From positions 1-64,000 of the forward strand of contig NZ_MUKU01000012.1 of NCBI RefSeq assembly GCF_002081825.1: a DNA stretch of 64,000 bases, written 5' to 3'. The translations under genes were made by a program, and so were the position numbers. This document shows, piece by piece, positions 28,675 through 36,541 of this stretch. The stretch's first letter is position 1, and each line of letters opens with the position of its first letter. The notes under the pieces were generated by a model. It was not told the DNA's origin. It saw nothing but the letters and a program-made list of their open reading frames with translations, and did no database searches. This stretch comes from Chromobacterium haemolyticum (GTDB taxonomy: Bacteria; Pseudomonadota; Gammaproteobacteria; Burkholderiales; Chromobacteriaceae).

Positions 28675-29936
28675 TGGGTCTCCAGGATCTTGTGAATGGC
28701 GTCGATGGCTTCGGCCGAAGCCCCCGCCCCTTTCGGCAGCCCCGCGCCAGCGTGAACCATGTTGAGCGGCTGCAGGTAGATGTCACCGCCCGGGATCGGC
28801 GGCAGATTCTCCAGCCGGCGGATGTCGTTGACCGAGAGCCAGCCCCATTGCCGCCCCACCGCATACGCGGCATAGCGGGTCTGTGTATCGCCGCGCAGCA
28901 GGCCGCCCACGTTGAACTCGATGTAGTACTCGTCACGTTCATTCGGCAGCAGCAGGTCGCGCATCATGGCCTGCTCGTGCCGGCGCAGCCACGGCAGCAG
29001 GCAGTAGACGACAAATTCAATCGCCTGGTGCTCGATGTTGTTGTTGGTCGCCCGGTCCAGCAGCCCGACCTTGTGCGGAGGCATCTTGTAGATCTGGGCA
29101 ATCTCCAGCGCCGACAGCTTGCGGCTGTCGATCAGCTGCGCATCCTCGTTGGTCATCGACAGCGGCCGGAACGACATGCCGTCTTGCAGTACCGCCACCT
29201 TCATCGCGTTGCTGGTGCCGGCGTACTCCGCCCGCCAGCTATCTTTGATGTCCTGAACCCGGTCTTTCTTCAACGGCTCCAACGTGGTTTGCCCCACCAC
29301 CGCCGGCCGCTCCAACACGCCGGCCAGGTGGGTGCCATTGGCAAAAACCTGACTGGCGTGGTCTTGCGTTGCAAGGGCCAACCCGATGGTGTCGCAGTGC
29401 AATTGCACCGGACTCACGCCGGTGTAGCCGTTGAGGGTGAACCAGCGGACGTGATGAATCATCCGCATCGGCATTGCCGGGTTGCTGCCAATCCGGTAGT
29501 ACGGCAGCAAGTCCTCGCCTTTCAGGACCGTTACTTTGGGATGGTCCAGCGGAATCAGCGCCACCGGGTAGCCTGCCGCATCACGCTCAATAAAGCTGTA
29601 AGCGGCACCTCGCAGCCCTGCCGATATCTGCTGCTGCTCACGGTATTCAAACGAGGTCTGCCACTGATTAGGTGCGTGATGAATCAGCGAGTAAACAGGG
29701 TGGTCAATTGCCCGGACTCGGTTTTCTCCATCGCGCCGGTACAGCTCGCAGGGAAGCTGGGCAACAGATTCGGCGATCTGCGTCACGCACGCCTGCAGCG
29801 TGGTCAGCGCCAGTGCCTTTTCAGGGGAAACCCGAACGCCCGCGGCGCTGCGCGCCCCGGCGCCCATCAGGCTGGATATCCAGCCGCGCTCCGGGTTGGC
29901 CGCGTCCTGAACGCCAAATTGTTGGGAGGAGAACAT
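28671..29936 (-). CDS. HK97-type portal protein
   Basis: 421 aa from ATG 29936 (MFSSQQFGVQDA), which overlaps the preceding stop as TAATG. Family motifs: ALTTLQACVTQIAESVAQLP, DHPVYSLIHHAPNQWQTSFE, LIPLDHPKVTVLKGED, and the stem region IDSRKLSALEIAQIYKMPPH. It forms the dodecameric portal through which DNA is packaged. Confidence 0.9.
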   Translation of the reverse strand: MFSSQQFGVQDAANPERGWISSLMGAGARSAAGVRVSPEKALALTTLQACVTQIAESVAQLPCELYRRDGENRVRAIDHPVYSLIHHAPNQWQTSFEYREQQQISAGLRGAAYSFIERDAAGYPVALIPLDHPKVTVLKGEDLLPYYRIGSNPAMPMRMIHHVRWFTLNGYTGVSPVQLHCDTIGLALATQDHASQVFANGTHLAGVLERPAVVGQTTLEPLKKDRVQDIKDSWRAEYAGTSNAMKVAVLQDGMSFRPLSMTNEDAQLIDSRKLSALEIAQIYKMPPHKVGLLDRATNNNIEHQAIEFVVYCLLPWLRRHEQAMMRDLLLPNERDEYYIEFNVGGLLRGDTQTRYAAYAVGRQWGWLSVNDIRRLENLPPIPGGDIYLQPLNMVHAGAGLPKGAGASAEAIDAIHKILETQ

Positions 29937-30103
29937 TAGCCAGCCCCCCGCGCCGCCGCCCGGGCCGTCATGAACGACCACACCAGGGCGAAACCGCCGC
30001 CAACAATCCAGCCGGCAGCTGAATGAAGAAGGGCCGCTCCGGTCGTAACCGCAGCGGCCCCAGCCAGGCCCACCAGCATGGTGGCCTTGTCCGTGTTGCT
30101 CAT
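29936..30103 (-). CDS. Small hydrophobic phage protein between terminase and portal
   Basis: 55 aa from ATG 30103, coupled to the terminase stop (ATGA) and to the portal start (TAATG). It has two hydrophobic helices (ATMLVGLAGAAAVTTGAALL and AAGWIVGGGFALVWSFM). Double coupling argues that it is really translated. Role unknown. Confidence 0.6.
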   Translation of the reverse strand: MSNTDKATMLVGLAGAAAVTTGAALLHSAAGWIVGGGFALVWSFMTARAAARGAG

Positions 30104-31806
30104 ATATAAACCTCGTCCTCGTAGGCGGACTTGAAACCGCTGTCCGGCTGCTCCGGATTCATCGCGCGCGTCATGCCGATGATCAGCGCCACGGCGCCGT
30201 CGATCTTGTTCTGCGCGCTTTGCTTGTCCGGGAACAGGTTGTCGTTTTTGTCCGCCCGCGCGGTGACGTTGGACATCATCCACGCCAGCACCGGGTCACC
30301 GTTGTGATGCAACCGGCCTGAGCGCAACGCCGCCTCAATCTCGCGCATGGCCGGCGTCAGATACATCGCCTTCATCGGCACGTCCACCACAGTGGCGCCG
30401 GCGGCGGTCAGCTGCTGCGCGATCCAGGCAGCGCCGAACTTGTCCTGACAGAACTCACGCACTTGGAACCGCGTCGGGATGTCCTCAAGATCCTGCAGGA
30501 TCATGGCGAAGTCGTTCTCCGTCCCATCGTGCTGCTCGATCCAGCCGGCGTTTCGCCACCGCACCAAGGCAGCCCGGTTCGGGTTGTCCTCGGCCTCCAG
30601 CGTCGCCTCGGGCAGATAGTGGTGCGCGAAAACGTAATAGTGAGTCCGTCCGGTTTCCGCGTGCTTGCGAGCAAAGATTTTGACCCGCGTTGCAAAGTCT
30701 AATTTGCTGGCCAGGTCATACGCGGCCACGCACTCTTCACCGAGGAAGTCTTCCTCCCTCAGCGTCTCGTCGCCGGCGGCGTGCCACTCCGCCATGTTGA
30801 TCCAGGCCGATTTCGCCGAGCACCAGATGTTCAGATGCTTCGTCTTGAAACGAACCTGCAAGCCGGCGTTCTGCGCGGCCTGTCTCTGCTGGCTGAGCAT
30901 GAAATCCGGATCAACGGATATGCCCCAGTTCGGGTTTGCCTTGATCAGCGTTTCCGGCGCATAGGGGTCGTCTTCCTCGTCGGCGCTGAACATGATGCAG
31001 AACAGTTCGTTGTTCTCCACCAGCCCCTGCAGCACCTTCTCGGCCTCCACCCTCTTCTCATAACACGGCCCTGCCAGGTTGTAGCCTGCGGTCGTGATGA
31101 TGAAGGCAAGCGGCTGCTCGCGCGCCCCCATGCCGGAAATCATCGTGTCGTACAGATCAGACGAGTCGTGCTCGTGGTATTCGTCGATCAGCGCGCAGGA
31201 TGGCGACGCACCGTCGCCCGGCTTCCCAATCACAGGCTCGAATCGGCTGCCATCCTCAGGGATGGCCATGGCCTTCGCGTAGACCTCCGCGCCGGAGGCA
31301 TCGAGCAGATCCTGTGTCCTCTCCAGCATCTGCTTGGCCGGTCGGAAAACCTCCCAGGCCTGCTTTTCGCTGGAGGCGCCCGAGTACACCTCGGCGCCAA
31401 ACTCCCCATCCGCAACAAAGCAGTACAGGCCGACGCCGGCCGCCAACACCGACTTGCCGTTCTTCCGAGGGATCTCGTTGTACGCCTCGCGGAAGCGTCG
31501 GCGGCCAGTCTTCTTGTGGACCCAGCCGAAGACGTTGACGAAAATGAAGCACTGCCAGGCGCCGAGCTTGATATTCTCGGCCGACCGCGCCCACTTGCCC
31601 TTTGTGTGCGGGAGCTCTTCGACGAAGCAGCAAGAACGCTCGGCCTCCGCCTTGTCGAGCTTGTACGGGAAGGCCTTGGTTTTTGCGCGGTCTAAGTCAT
31701 CAAGGAAGCGCTGAGCGGAAAGCCGCGTCCACTTCCCTGCCGGGAAGCGGCCTGCCACCACATCACGCGCCCACCTGGTAGCCGCGGTGACGTGGGGGTA
31801 TGCCAT
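30100..31806 (-). CDS. Terminase large subunit, HK97/Terminase_1 type
   Basis: 568 aa. ATPase Walker A variant NEIPRKNGKSVLAAG, Walker B CALIDEYHEHDSSD, coupling motif FIITTAGYN. The nuclease domain has acidic residues in VAAYDLASKLDFATR and in NKIDGAVALIIG near the C-terminus. It cuts concatemers at cos and drives packaging through the portal. Confidence 0.9.
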   Translation of the reverse strand: MAYPHVTAATRWARDVVAGRFPAGKWTRLSAQRFLDDLDRAKTKAFPYKLDKAEAERSCCFVEELPHTKGKWARSAENIKLGAWQCFIFVNVFGWVHKKTGRRRFREAYNEIPRKNGKSVLAAGVGLYCFVADGEFGAEVYSGASSEKQAWEVFRPAKQMLERTQDLLDASGAEVYAKAMAIPEDGSRFEPVIGKPGDGASPSCALIDEYHEHDSSDLYDTMISGMGAREQPLAFIITTAGYNLAGPCYEKRVEAEKVLQGLVENNELFCIMFSADEEDDPYAPETLIKANPNWGISVDPDFMLSQQRQAAQNAGLQVRFKTKHLNIWCSAKSAWINMAEWHAAGDETLREEDFLGEECVAAYDLASKLDFATRVKIFARKHAETGRTHYYVFAHHYLPEATLEAEDNPNRAALVRWRNAGWIEQHDGTENDFAMILQDLEDIPTRFQVREFCQDKFGAAWIAQQLTAAGATVVDVPMKAMYLTPAMREIEAALRSGRLHHNGDPVLAWMMSNVTARADKNDNLFPDKQSAQNKIDGAVALIIGMTRAMNPEQPDSGFKSAYEDEVYI

Positions 31807-31810
31807 CGTT

Positions 31811-32296
31811 TCATGACGCTTTCTTTTTCAGCAGCCCGGTAAACCGGTTGGTTGTCTTCGTGGCCGCGCCGGCCGTTCCGAGCCTGCTTCGGCTGGAAGG
31901 GTCCAGGCCAAGCATGGCGCCGAAGGCGGCCAGCTGCCGGCTGGTCTCGTTGATGACGGTGCAGGCCGGGTTCTTCTTCGGCCCGAACGGAGTGTCAACG
32001 ATCACGCCATTTTTGCTGACGCTATCCTCGGCTTCCCGCCAGCGCGCATAGGCCTGGCAGAACACTTCGAGGTTGTGCAGGTCGACATCGGTCAACACCT
32101 TGGTGCCGGCCAACAGCGGCGCCAGCTCTTCCCACTTCTCAACCGCCAGCGGCGAAAGCCAGTCCGGCGGCGGCGCGGCCGGCGCGGATGAATACTCCGG
32201 CTCCGCCTTGTTCAGCGCGCGCTTGCCCGGGTTGCCGGTGACGATCTTCAGATGGGTCGGTTTCGGCTTCCGCCCTCCCCCTGGCGCTCGGGCCAT
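31811..32296 (-). CDS. Terminase small subunit, P27 family
   Basis: 161 aa: GGGRKPKPTHLKIVTGNPGK is the P27-type start, then SPLAVEKWEELAPLLAGTKV and INETSRQLAAFGAMLGLDPS. It recognises the packaging site. Its gene starts next to a G/C-tract-bearing intergenic region that may hold cos. Confidence 0.85.
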   Translation of the reverse strand: MARAPGGGRKPKPTHLKIVTGNPGKRALNKAEPEYSSAPAAPPPDWLSPLAVEKWEELAPLLAGTKVLTDVDLHNLEVFCQAYARWREAEDSVSKNGVIVDTPFGPKKNPACTVINETSRQLAAFGAMLGLDPSSRSRLGTAGAATKTTNRFTGLLKKKAS

Positions 32297-32434
32297 CGCA
32301 CCCCCAAATTTTTTATTTCGCGGGAAAAAAAATCGAGGGAAGCACGCGGTTCCGGCTGGCCGAATCCCGCGAAGGATTTACCCCCCCTACCCCCTGGCAT
32401 GGTTCAAGCGCGAACAGTTCGCACCGCGTCCGGC
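32297..32434. other. Candidate cos region upstream of the small terminase
   Basis: A 138-bp gap with no gene. It holds a perfect inverted repeat TTCGCGGGA (32317-32325) and TCCCGCGAA (32365-32373), an A8 run, and a C7TAC5 tract (G-rich on the minus strand). In HK97-like phages cos lies next to the terminase and HNH genes. Confidence 0.4.
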
Positions 32435-32692
32435 TCAGGCATCCGCCGGCTCCGCGCTGACCTGCTCCGCGTGGTCCTCGGTGATCTCCACCACGACGCG
32501 CGTCTTGCCGGTCCCGAGGCTGCCCTCGGAGTAGCTGGTGGTGTAAGCCCGCACCTTGACGTTCGCCGCGCGGGCATCCAAGCCAAGCTGCTGGGCTATT
32601 GCATCGGTCACAAGCCGAAGCAGCTCGGGCTCGTCAACATGCGCCAGATGGATCGTATGGTTCTGCCGAGTGCTGTTGACCTTCATGTCCAT
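32435..32692 (-). CDS. Phage protein of unknown function (85 aa)
   Basis: DMKVNSTRQNHTIHLAHVDE and KTRVVVEITEDHAEQVSAEP suggest a compact alpha/beta protein. AAGGAGG lies so close to the first ATG that initiation at the second (32686, MKVNST) is more likely. It lies between the lipoprotein gene and the cos candidate. Confidence 0.55.
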   Translation of the reverse strand: MDMKVNSTRQNHTIHLAHVDEPELLRLVTDAIAQQLGLDARAANVKVRAYTTSYSEGSLGTGKTRVVVEITEDHAEQVSAEPADA

Positions 32693-32698
32693 GCCTCC

Positions 32699-32893
32699 TT
32701 ACCTCTCCACTTCCCACCAACGGTCTACGCCATCCGAGCATTGATGCCGCTCGACCTTGGCCTTGTGGGTGATGTACACCTTCCCGGCAGGCATCAGCTG
32801 CCACTGGTATCCAATCTCGCCCGTCGGGCGGCATGCAGGGGACTCACCGCAGCCAGCAAGCAGAGCCAGGGCAATCGTCACGATCAACCGCAT
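32699..32893 (-). CDS. Small phage lipoprotein
   Basis: 64 aa from ATG 32893 (MRLIVTIALALLAGC). The signal peptide ends in the lipobox ALLAGC, so the mature protein should be lipidated. The rest (GYQWQLMPAGKVYITHKAKV) is short and soluble. Its start overlaps the end of the HNH gene. It might be a superinfection-exclusion lipoprotein, but nothing proves it. Confidence 0.65.
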   Translation of the reverse strand: MRLIVTIALALLAGCGESPACRPTGEIGYQWQLMPAGKVYITHKAKVERHQCSDGVDRWWEVER

Positions 32894-33276
32894 CAGCGTC
32901 TCCCATTCCCAAAGCCGCCATCCTCGCGGGCGGTCTTCTCCGAGTGGCAGCGCCAGCACAGCGCCTGCCAGTTGGCTTTATCCCAGAACAGCGTCTGGTC
33001 GCCGCCATGCGGCGTGATGTGGTCCACGCACGCCGATGGCACCATCCGGCCAGCGCGCTTGCAGATCACACACCATGGGTTCTTGCGGCGGTAGCCGATG
33101 GACGCCTTGGTCCATGCGTTCGAATAGCCGCGCTCGGTTCGGGTGCCGCGCCGCGCGTCTGCCTCGGCGGCCAGCTTGCGCTCGCTCTCAGCATGCGTTG
33201 GGCAGTAGCGCGCCGGCGGCGTCACCAGGGCGCCGCAACCGGGCCGGCCGCATAGCCGCTTGGGTGAGCCCGCCAT
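32893..33276 (-). CDS. HNH endonuclease
   Basis: 127 aa. A small Cys-rich lead (CGRPGCGALVTPPARYCPTH) is followed by NPWCVICKRAGRMVPSACVD, then HITPHGGDQTLFWDKANWQA and LCWRCHSEKT, giving an HNH ββα-metal fold with a zinc knuckle. HNH genes next to terS/terL in HK97-like phages are needed for specific cos cleavage. Confidence 0.85.
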   Translation of the reverse strand: MAGSPKRLCGRPGCGALVTPPARYCPTHAESERKLAAEADARRGTRTERGYSNAWTKASIGYRRKNPWCVICKRAGRMVPSACVDHITPHGGDQTLFWDKANWQALCWRCHSEKTAREDGGFGNGRR

Positions 33277-33473
33277 CAGAACCTGACGCCCTGGCGGACC
33301 TGCTCCCGCGACAACTCGACCAGCTCGCGCTGGCGCAGCCCCAGGTACTCGAACACGATGGAGTGCAGCTTGATCTCAGCTACACGCGCAGCCTGGCCGG
33401 ACGGCATCAGGACATGCTGACCGTGGGCCAGCCCCAGGGCGTCATGAACAACCCGCGTTTGCCGCATGTGCAT
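33276..33473 (-). CDS. Phage protein of unknown function (65 aa)
   Basis: First gene of the late run after the strong terminator at 33488. MHMRQTRVVHDALGLAHGQH and EYLGLRQRELVELSREQV. The stop overlaps the HNH start. No family recognised. Confidence 0.5.
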   Translation of the reverse strand: MHMRQTRVVHDALGLAHGQHVLMPSGQAARVAEIKLHSIVFEYLGLRQRELVELSREQVRQGVRF

Positions 33474-33487
33474 ACCGCCTCCGGAAA

Positions 33488-33520
33488 TAAAAAAGGCCCG
33501 ACAGAGTTAACTGTCGGGCC
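33488..33520 (-). terminator. Strong terminator at the head of the late operon (tR'-like)
   Basis: Minus-strand GGCCCGACAG-TTAACT-CTGTCGGGCC with 10-bp perfect stems, followed by TTTTTT. It lies just downstream of an AT-rich promoter candidate and upstream of the late genes, the layout of lambda pR'-tR'. Confidence 0.85.
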
Positions 33521-33602
33521 AGGTCGTCTTTGTTGTGCGTAGCTTCGCCACCACGTCGTCAATATAGCGAATCCCCGTGGTTATTGGAATCCGCTCACCA
33601 TG

Positions 33603-33631
33603 AATTTATATATAGATTTTATCCGTAGCAA
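33603..33631 (-). promoter_or_regulatory. Candidate late promoter
   Basis: On the minus strand TTGCTA, a 17-bp AT-rich spacer and TAAATT, within an AT-rich island (TCTATATATAAATTC) in an otherwise GC-rich phage. It is the only such island before the late genes and precedes the strong terminator. Confidence 0.45.
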
Positions 33632-33933
33632 TCCATCACGCGCTTTAGCTTCTTGCCTTCGAGGGCCAATAGAACACCCAGCACAATCAAAAGCAATGCG
33701 AATCCGAACCCGAATGCAGTCTCTGGAATCCACCATGTCGGAATTGATGGGAAGATAGCTGCGATCCCATTACCCTGCCCTGCATGCATAGGAGTAAATG
33801 GACTGATAGCAGCTTTCATCAATAAGTTAAACAGCCCAGAAAGCAAGAGGAAAAACCCGGTGCTCAACATGCATTTGCCAGTGTTGAAAATTAAGCCAGG
33901 TCTGCTGACCAACCAAGAATAAACGTCTTCCAT
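33619..33933 (-). CDS. Small membrane protein of unknown function
   Basis: 104 aa from ATG 33933 (MEDVYSWLVSRPGLIF) with GGGGGTGA upstream. Two hydrophobic segments (TGFFLLLSGLFNLLMKAAI, then FGFGFALLLIVLGVLLAL) and a basic end. It lies between the Q-like gene and the late promoter and is AT-richer than its neighbours, suggesting a moron. Confidence 0.6.
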   Translation of the reverse strand: MEDVYSWLVSRPGLIFNTGKCMLSTGFFLLLSGLFNLLMKAAISPFTPMHAGQGNGIAAIFPSIPTWWIPETAFGFGFALLLIVLGVLLALEGKKLKRVMDCYG

Positions 33934-33973
33934 TTCACCCCCGTCGTGTAAATCAACAGTATCAAATTGCGCG

Positions 33974-34228
33974 CTAACCAGTAGAAAGCAAGTCTTCCGG
34001 TTGAATATAAAAATAGGCGTTCGCCAATTTGGGGCCTTTGCCATGATCTCTTTCGAGCTTAGTCGCCCCAATCTTTTTATGCCTCTTCAACCATATCAAG
34101 GTTGGCATTATGTATGTTCCCGGATAATCGCCATCCAACGCTGCTGATATTTCGGACAGGAATAGCGGCCTGGGCGAATCCATCAGCACCCAGAGTATTT
34201 GCTTGGCGATGCTCGGCGAGGCCTTCAA
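33974..34228 (-). CDS. Small winged-helix-like phage protein
   Basis: 84 aa. The probable start is a TTG at 34228 directly after the preceding stop; an internal ATG (MDSPRPLFL) is an alternative. ILWVLMDSPRPLFLSEISAA and IMPTLIWLKRHKKIGATKLE look like a small winged-helix DNA-binding domain. Confidence 0.5.
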   Translation of the reverse strand: MKASPSIAKQILWVLMDSPRPLFLSEISAALDGDYPGTYIMPTLIWLKRHKKIGATKLERDHGKGPKLANAYFYIQPEDLLSTG

Positions 34229-34615
34229 TTACGCAGCCTTCCTGCTCTGTTCGCGCCACGCCCGGCCAAAGCGCACAGTGGCAGCCAGCAGCAGAGTGTC
34301 GAAGGCCCTGGCACTCATGGCCAGCCGGCGCGCGATGTCCTCGTTCGCCAGGTGCGGGTAATGCACGTGACGCGCGCGGAGCGCTGCCTTCTCGCCCTGG
34401 TGCAACTGGTTCACCAGTTGCTCCACCTGGCTGGCGATCAGCGGGCTATACCGAACCTGAACTCGGCGGCGCGCCGTCTCGGCGTCCTCCGCAAACCGGT
34501 AGCGCTCCGGGTCGCTAGCGTAGCGCCCCTCAATCGAAAACGTGGTGCCGCGCCAGCTGCCGCTGTCGTTCAGCCACTTGCCCCACTGCGCCAATGCTGC
34601 CGCCGGTTCGATCAT
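34229..34615 (-). CDS. Late antiterminator Q-like protein (DUF1133-like)
   Basis: 128 aa. It ends with an HTH-like helix pair (HLANEDIARRLAMSARAFDT, LLLAATVRFGRAWREQSR) preceded by VQVRYSPLIASQVEQLVNQL. The size, domain pattern and position right after rusA and upstream of the terminator-guarded late promoter match lambdoid Q analogues. The family assignment is from memory of this layout, so moderate confidence. Confidence 0.6.
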   Translation of the reverse strand: MIEPAAALAQWGKWLNDSGSWRGTTFSIEGRYASDPERYRFAEDAETARRRVQVRYSPLIASQVEQLVNQLHQGEKAALRARHVHYPHLANEDIARRLAMSARAFDTLLLAATVRFGRAWREQSRKAA

Positions 34616-34622
34616 GGCCGCC

Positions 34623-35063
34623 TCACGCCGCGAACAGTGCGCCGGCGATTTCGCGTACGGTCACTTCCACGCCGGGCTTATCCGCGTAGCGCTTCCGCAC
34701 GACGATATCGCAGGCCTGGACGTCATCCACCCAGACCACGCCGTTGATGCCGTCAAAGATGGCCTTGATCACGTTGTCCGCGTCCGGCTTCTTCGTCGGG
34801 TATACCTGGCCCTGCAGCGCGGCCGCCTGCTTCTTCTTGCTCCAACTGGTCGGCACCGGCAGGAACATGGCGATTTCAACGTCAGCGGGGCCGGCGATCA
34901 GCGGGTTGCCGGCCATTGCCTCCTGCGCCGCCAGAGCGATCAGGGATTCATAGTTCGCGGTCTTCTCCGGCGTGTACATTCTGGCGAACTTGCCGCCGCT
35001 GCTGCTCACCTTGGGGCGGCCTTTGCCTACCGGCGCGCCTGGCACAAAAAACGAAATGTTCAT
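34623..35063 (-). CDS. rusA: RusA-family Holliday junction resolvase
   Basis: 146 aa from ATG 35063 (MNISFFVPGAPVGKGRPK). The RusA signature is clear: PGAPVGKGRPK, then KKPDADNVIKAIFDGINGVV and WVDDVQ carrying the catalytic acidic residues. It cleaves four-way junctions made by phage recombination. The order rusA then Q-like is the lambdoid one. Confidence 0.88.
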   Translation of the reverse strand: MNISFFVPGAPVGKGRPKVSSSGGKFARMYTPEKTANYESLIALAAQEAMAGNPLIAGPADVEIAMFLPVPTSWSKKKQAAALQGQVYPTKKPDADNVIKAIFDGINGVVWVDDVQACDIVVRKRYADKPGVEVTVREIAGALFAA

Positions 35064-35065
35064 CA

Positions 35066-35269
35066 CTACCCTTTCTTGTTCGATTTGGCGAAGTGCTCCT
35101 CGCACCGCGCCATGTGGTCCTGGGCCGGGCCGGCGCCAACCGACAGCATGGCGCCCTCCGGCGTGAACGCCCGGTAGATCGAGTCGCCGCTGGCGCCGTG
35201 GCCGTACTTCACGACGCTATAGCCGCGCCACTCCATCGTGTCATCGGCGGTCTTGACCCATTCCGTCAT
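35066..35269 (-). CDS. Phage protein of unknown function (67 aa)
   Basis: MTEWVKTADDTMEWRGYSVV with a compact alpha/beta look; the stop lies next to the rusA start. No family recognised. Confidence 0.5.
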   Translation of the reverse strand: MTEWVKTADDTMEWRGYSVVKYGHGASGDSIYRAFTPEGAMLSVGAGPAQDHMARCEEHFAKSNKKG

Positions 35270-35499
35270 TCGCCTTTCCCTTTACGTTTTGCGCAGAGCT
35301 TGCATTGATCCGCGCCGTTCGCTTGCAGAAGGCCGACAGCAAATGTCTCGACAGCCCTCATGCCGCATGCTGACTCGATGCCTACACCGTCTTTCCGGGT
35401 CCAGTAATGCGCAAGGCTAAAAGACCCGCGGAACGGCATGAACGCCCAGGCAGCCTTTTGGGACTCAGGGACGCGCCCAATCCAAACGCCGTGTTTCAT
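35266..35499 (-). CDS. Phage protein with CxxC (77 aa)
   Basis: The C-terminal DQCKLCAKRKGKGE holds a CxxC and a basic tail. It overlaps both neighbours by 4 nt. Possibly a small metal-binding protein. Confidence 0.5.
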   Translation of the reverse strand: MKHGVWIGRVPESQKAAWAFMPFRGSFSLAHYWTRKDGVGIESACGMRAVETFAVGLLQANGADQCKLCAKRKGKGE

Positions 35500-35732
35500 G
35501 CCGCGCCCTTTTCGTCATGCCACTTCCACCCAGCCCAACCGATATCGATCTGCTGGCCACACTCTTCGCAGTCGATGTACCGCTTGTGCGCTGGGACTCG
35601 GAACTCCCCGCTGTCGTCCTCTTCAAGCCCTTCGTCCAGCTCCTTGGCCGTATTGCAGCAAGGGCAGATGTAGCTGATCCCTTTCGGCAACAACCTGGCC
35701 GGCTCGAAATAGATGTCCTCATGCTTGCTCAC
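35496..35732 (-). CDS. Zinc-ribbon-like phage protein (78 aa)
   Basis: Two CxxC pairs (YICPCCNTAKEL and YIDCEECGQQIDI) are spaced as in a zinc ribbon, with an acidic linker between. It starts inside the end of the replication gene (4-nt overlap). Confidence 0.6.
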   Translation of the reverse strand: MSKHEDIYFEPARLLPKGISYICPCCNTAKELDEGLEEDDSGEFRVPAHKRYIDCEECGQQIDIGWAGWKWHDEKGAA

Positions 35733-36541
35733 GCGGCATCCTCCCCGTGGTCATTGGCAGCCACCGTGCCCGCTACCGGCAAGAACGGAACCAACTCCGG
35801 CGGCACCGGCTGCCGCAGTTTCACAAATGCCTCAGCGGCCATCCGCTGGTTGCGGGAGTTGGCGTACAGTCCAAGCGAGGTCTCTTCCGCAATTTTGCGC
35901 GCCCATCCCAGCTTGACGCCCGAGTCCATCGCGCCGATAGACCGAACCTTGCCGCCGATCTCGCGCAGCCGGTCGGCAGCCTCCGCCGGTGAGATGCGCG
36001 CCACGGCGATCTGCTTGGACGCCTCCTCGGGCGCGTCCGTGCGGTGCTGGTTCGCCTCCATGGCGACGCACCAGCGCGCCTCCATGCCCTTGAACGTGCC
36101 GTACAGCAGGTCATTGCCAAGCGAGGCCGCGGCCCAGAACAGCGCCCAGGACGGCCAGTTGTCCGGCTGTCCGTCGCGGCGCCGCTGCATCTCGGTCTGG
36201 GCGCGGTAGAACAGCGCCTCCGGCGTGGTGGTGCTGGCCGGCCGACATGCGCGCAGGAACTCGGCGATGGACGGCGGCCAGTCGTAGAGCCGGCGGCATG
36301 CCTTGCGGCCAACGCCAACATCGCGCGGCGTCAGCCCTTCGTCCTCGAACGCCTGCGCCCACTCGTCTTGCCAGTGGTCGATGGCGTGCTGGTCGGGGAA
36401 CGCGGCGCGCCAGCGGTTCGGATAAGCGCCGTCCAGGGCGTTGAACAGCCGGTCCATCAGAGACATTCCCGTTTTCCCATCCGGCCAATCCCGGCGCTCA
36501 AGCCACGCGCTGGGGCGTAACGTCGATAGGTTCGTTGCCAT
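35729..36541 (-). CDS. Replication protein P-like helicase loader
   Basis: 270 aa from ATG 36541 (MATNLSTLRPSAWL), which has GGAGCAGGC upstream and overlaps the O-like gene by 44 nt. LFNALDGAYPNRWRAAFPDQ and AQAFEDEGLTPRDVGVGRKA are lambda-P-like features; the alpha-helical C-terminal half carries RISPAEAADRLREIGGKV. P-type proteins load the host DnaB helicase at the phage origin. Confidence 0.7.
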   Translation of the reverse strand: MATNLSTLRPSAWLERRDWPDGKTGMSLMDRLFNALDGAYPNRWRAAFPDQHAIDHWQDEWAQAFEDEGLTPRDVGVGRKACRRLYDWPPSIAEFLRACRPASTTTPEALFYRAQTEMQRRRDGQPDNWPSWALFWAAASLGNDLLYGTFKGMEARWCVAMEANQHRTDAPEEASKQIAVARISPAEAADRLREIGGKVRSIGAMDSGVKLGWARKIAEETSLGLYANSRNQRMAAEAFVKLRQPVPPELVPFLPVAGTVAANDHGEDAA

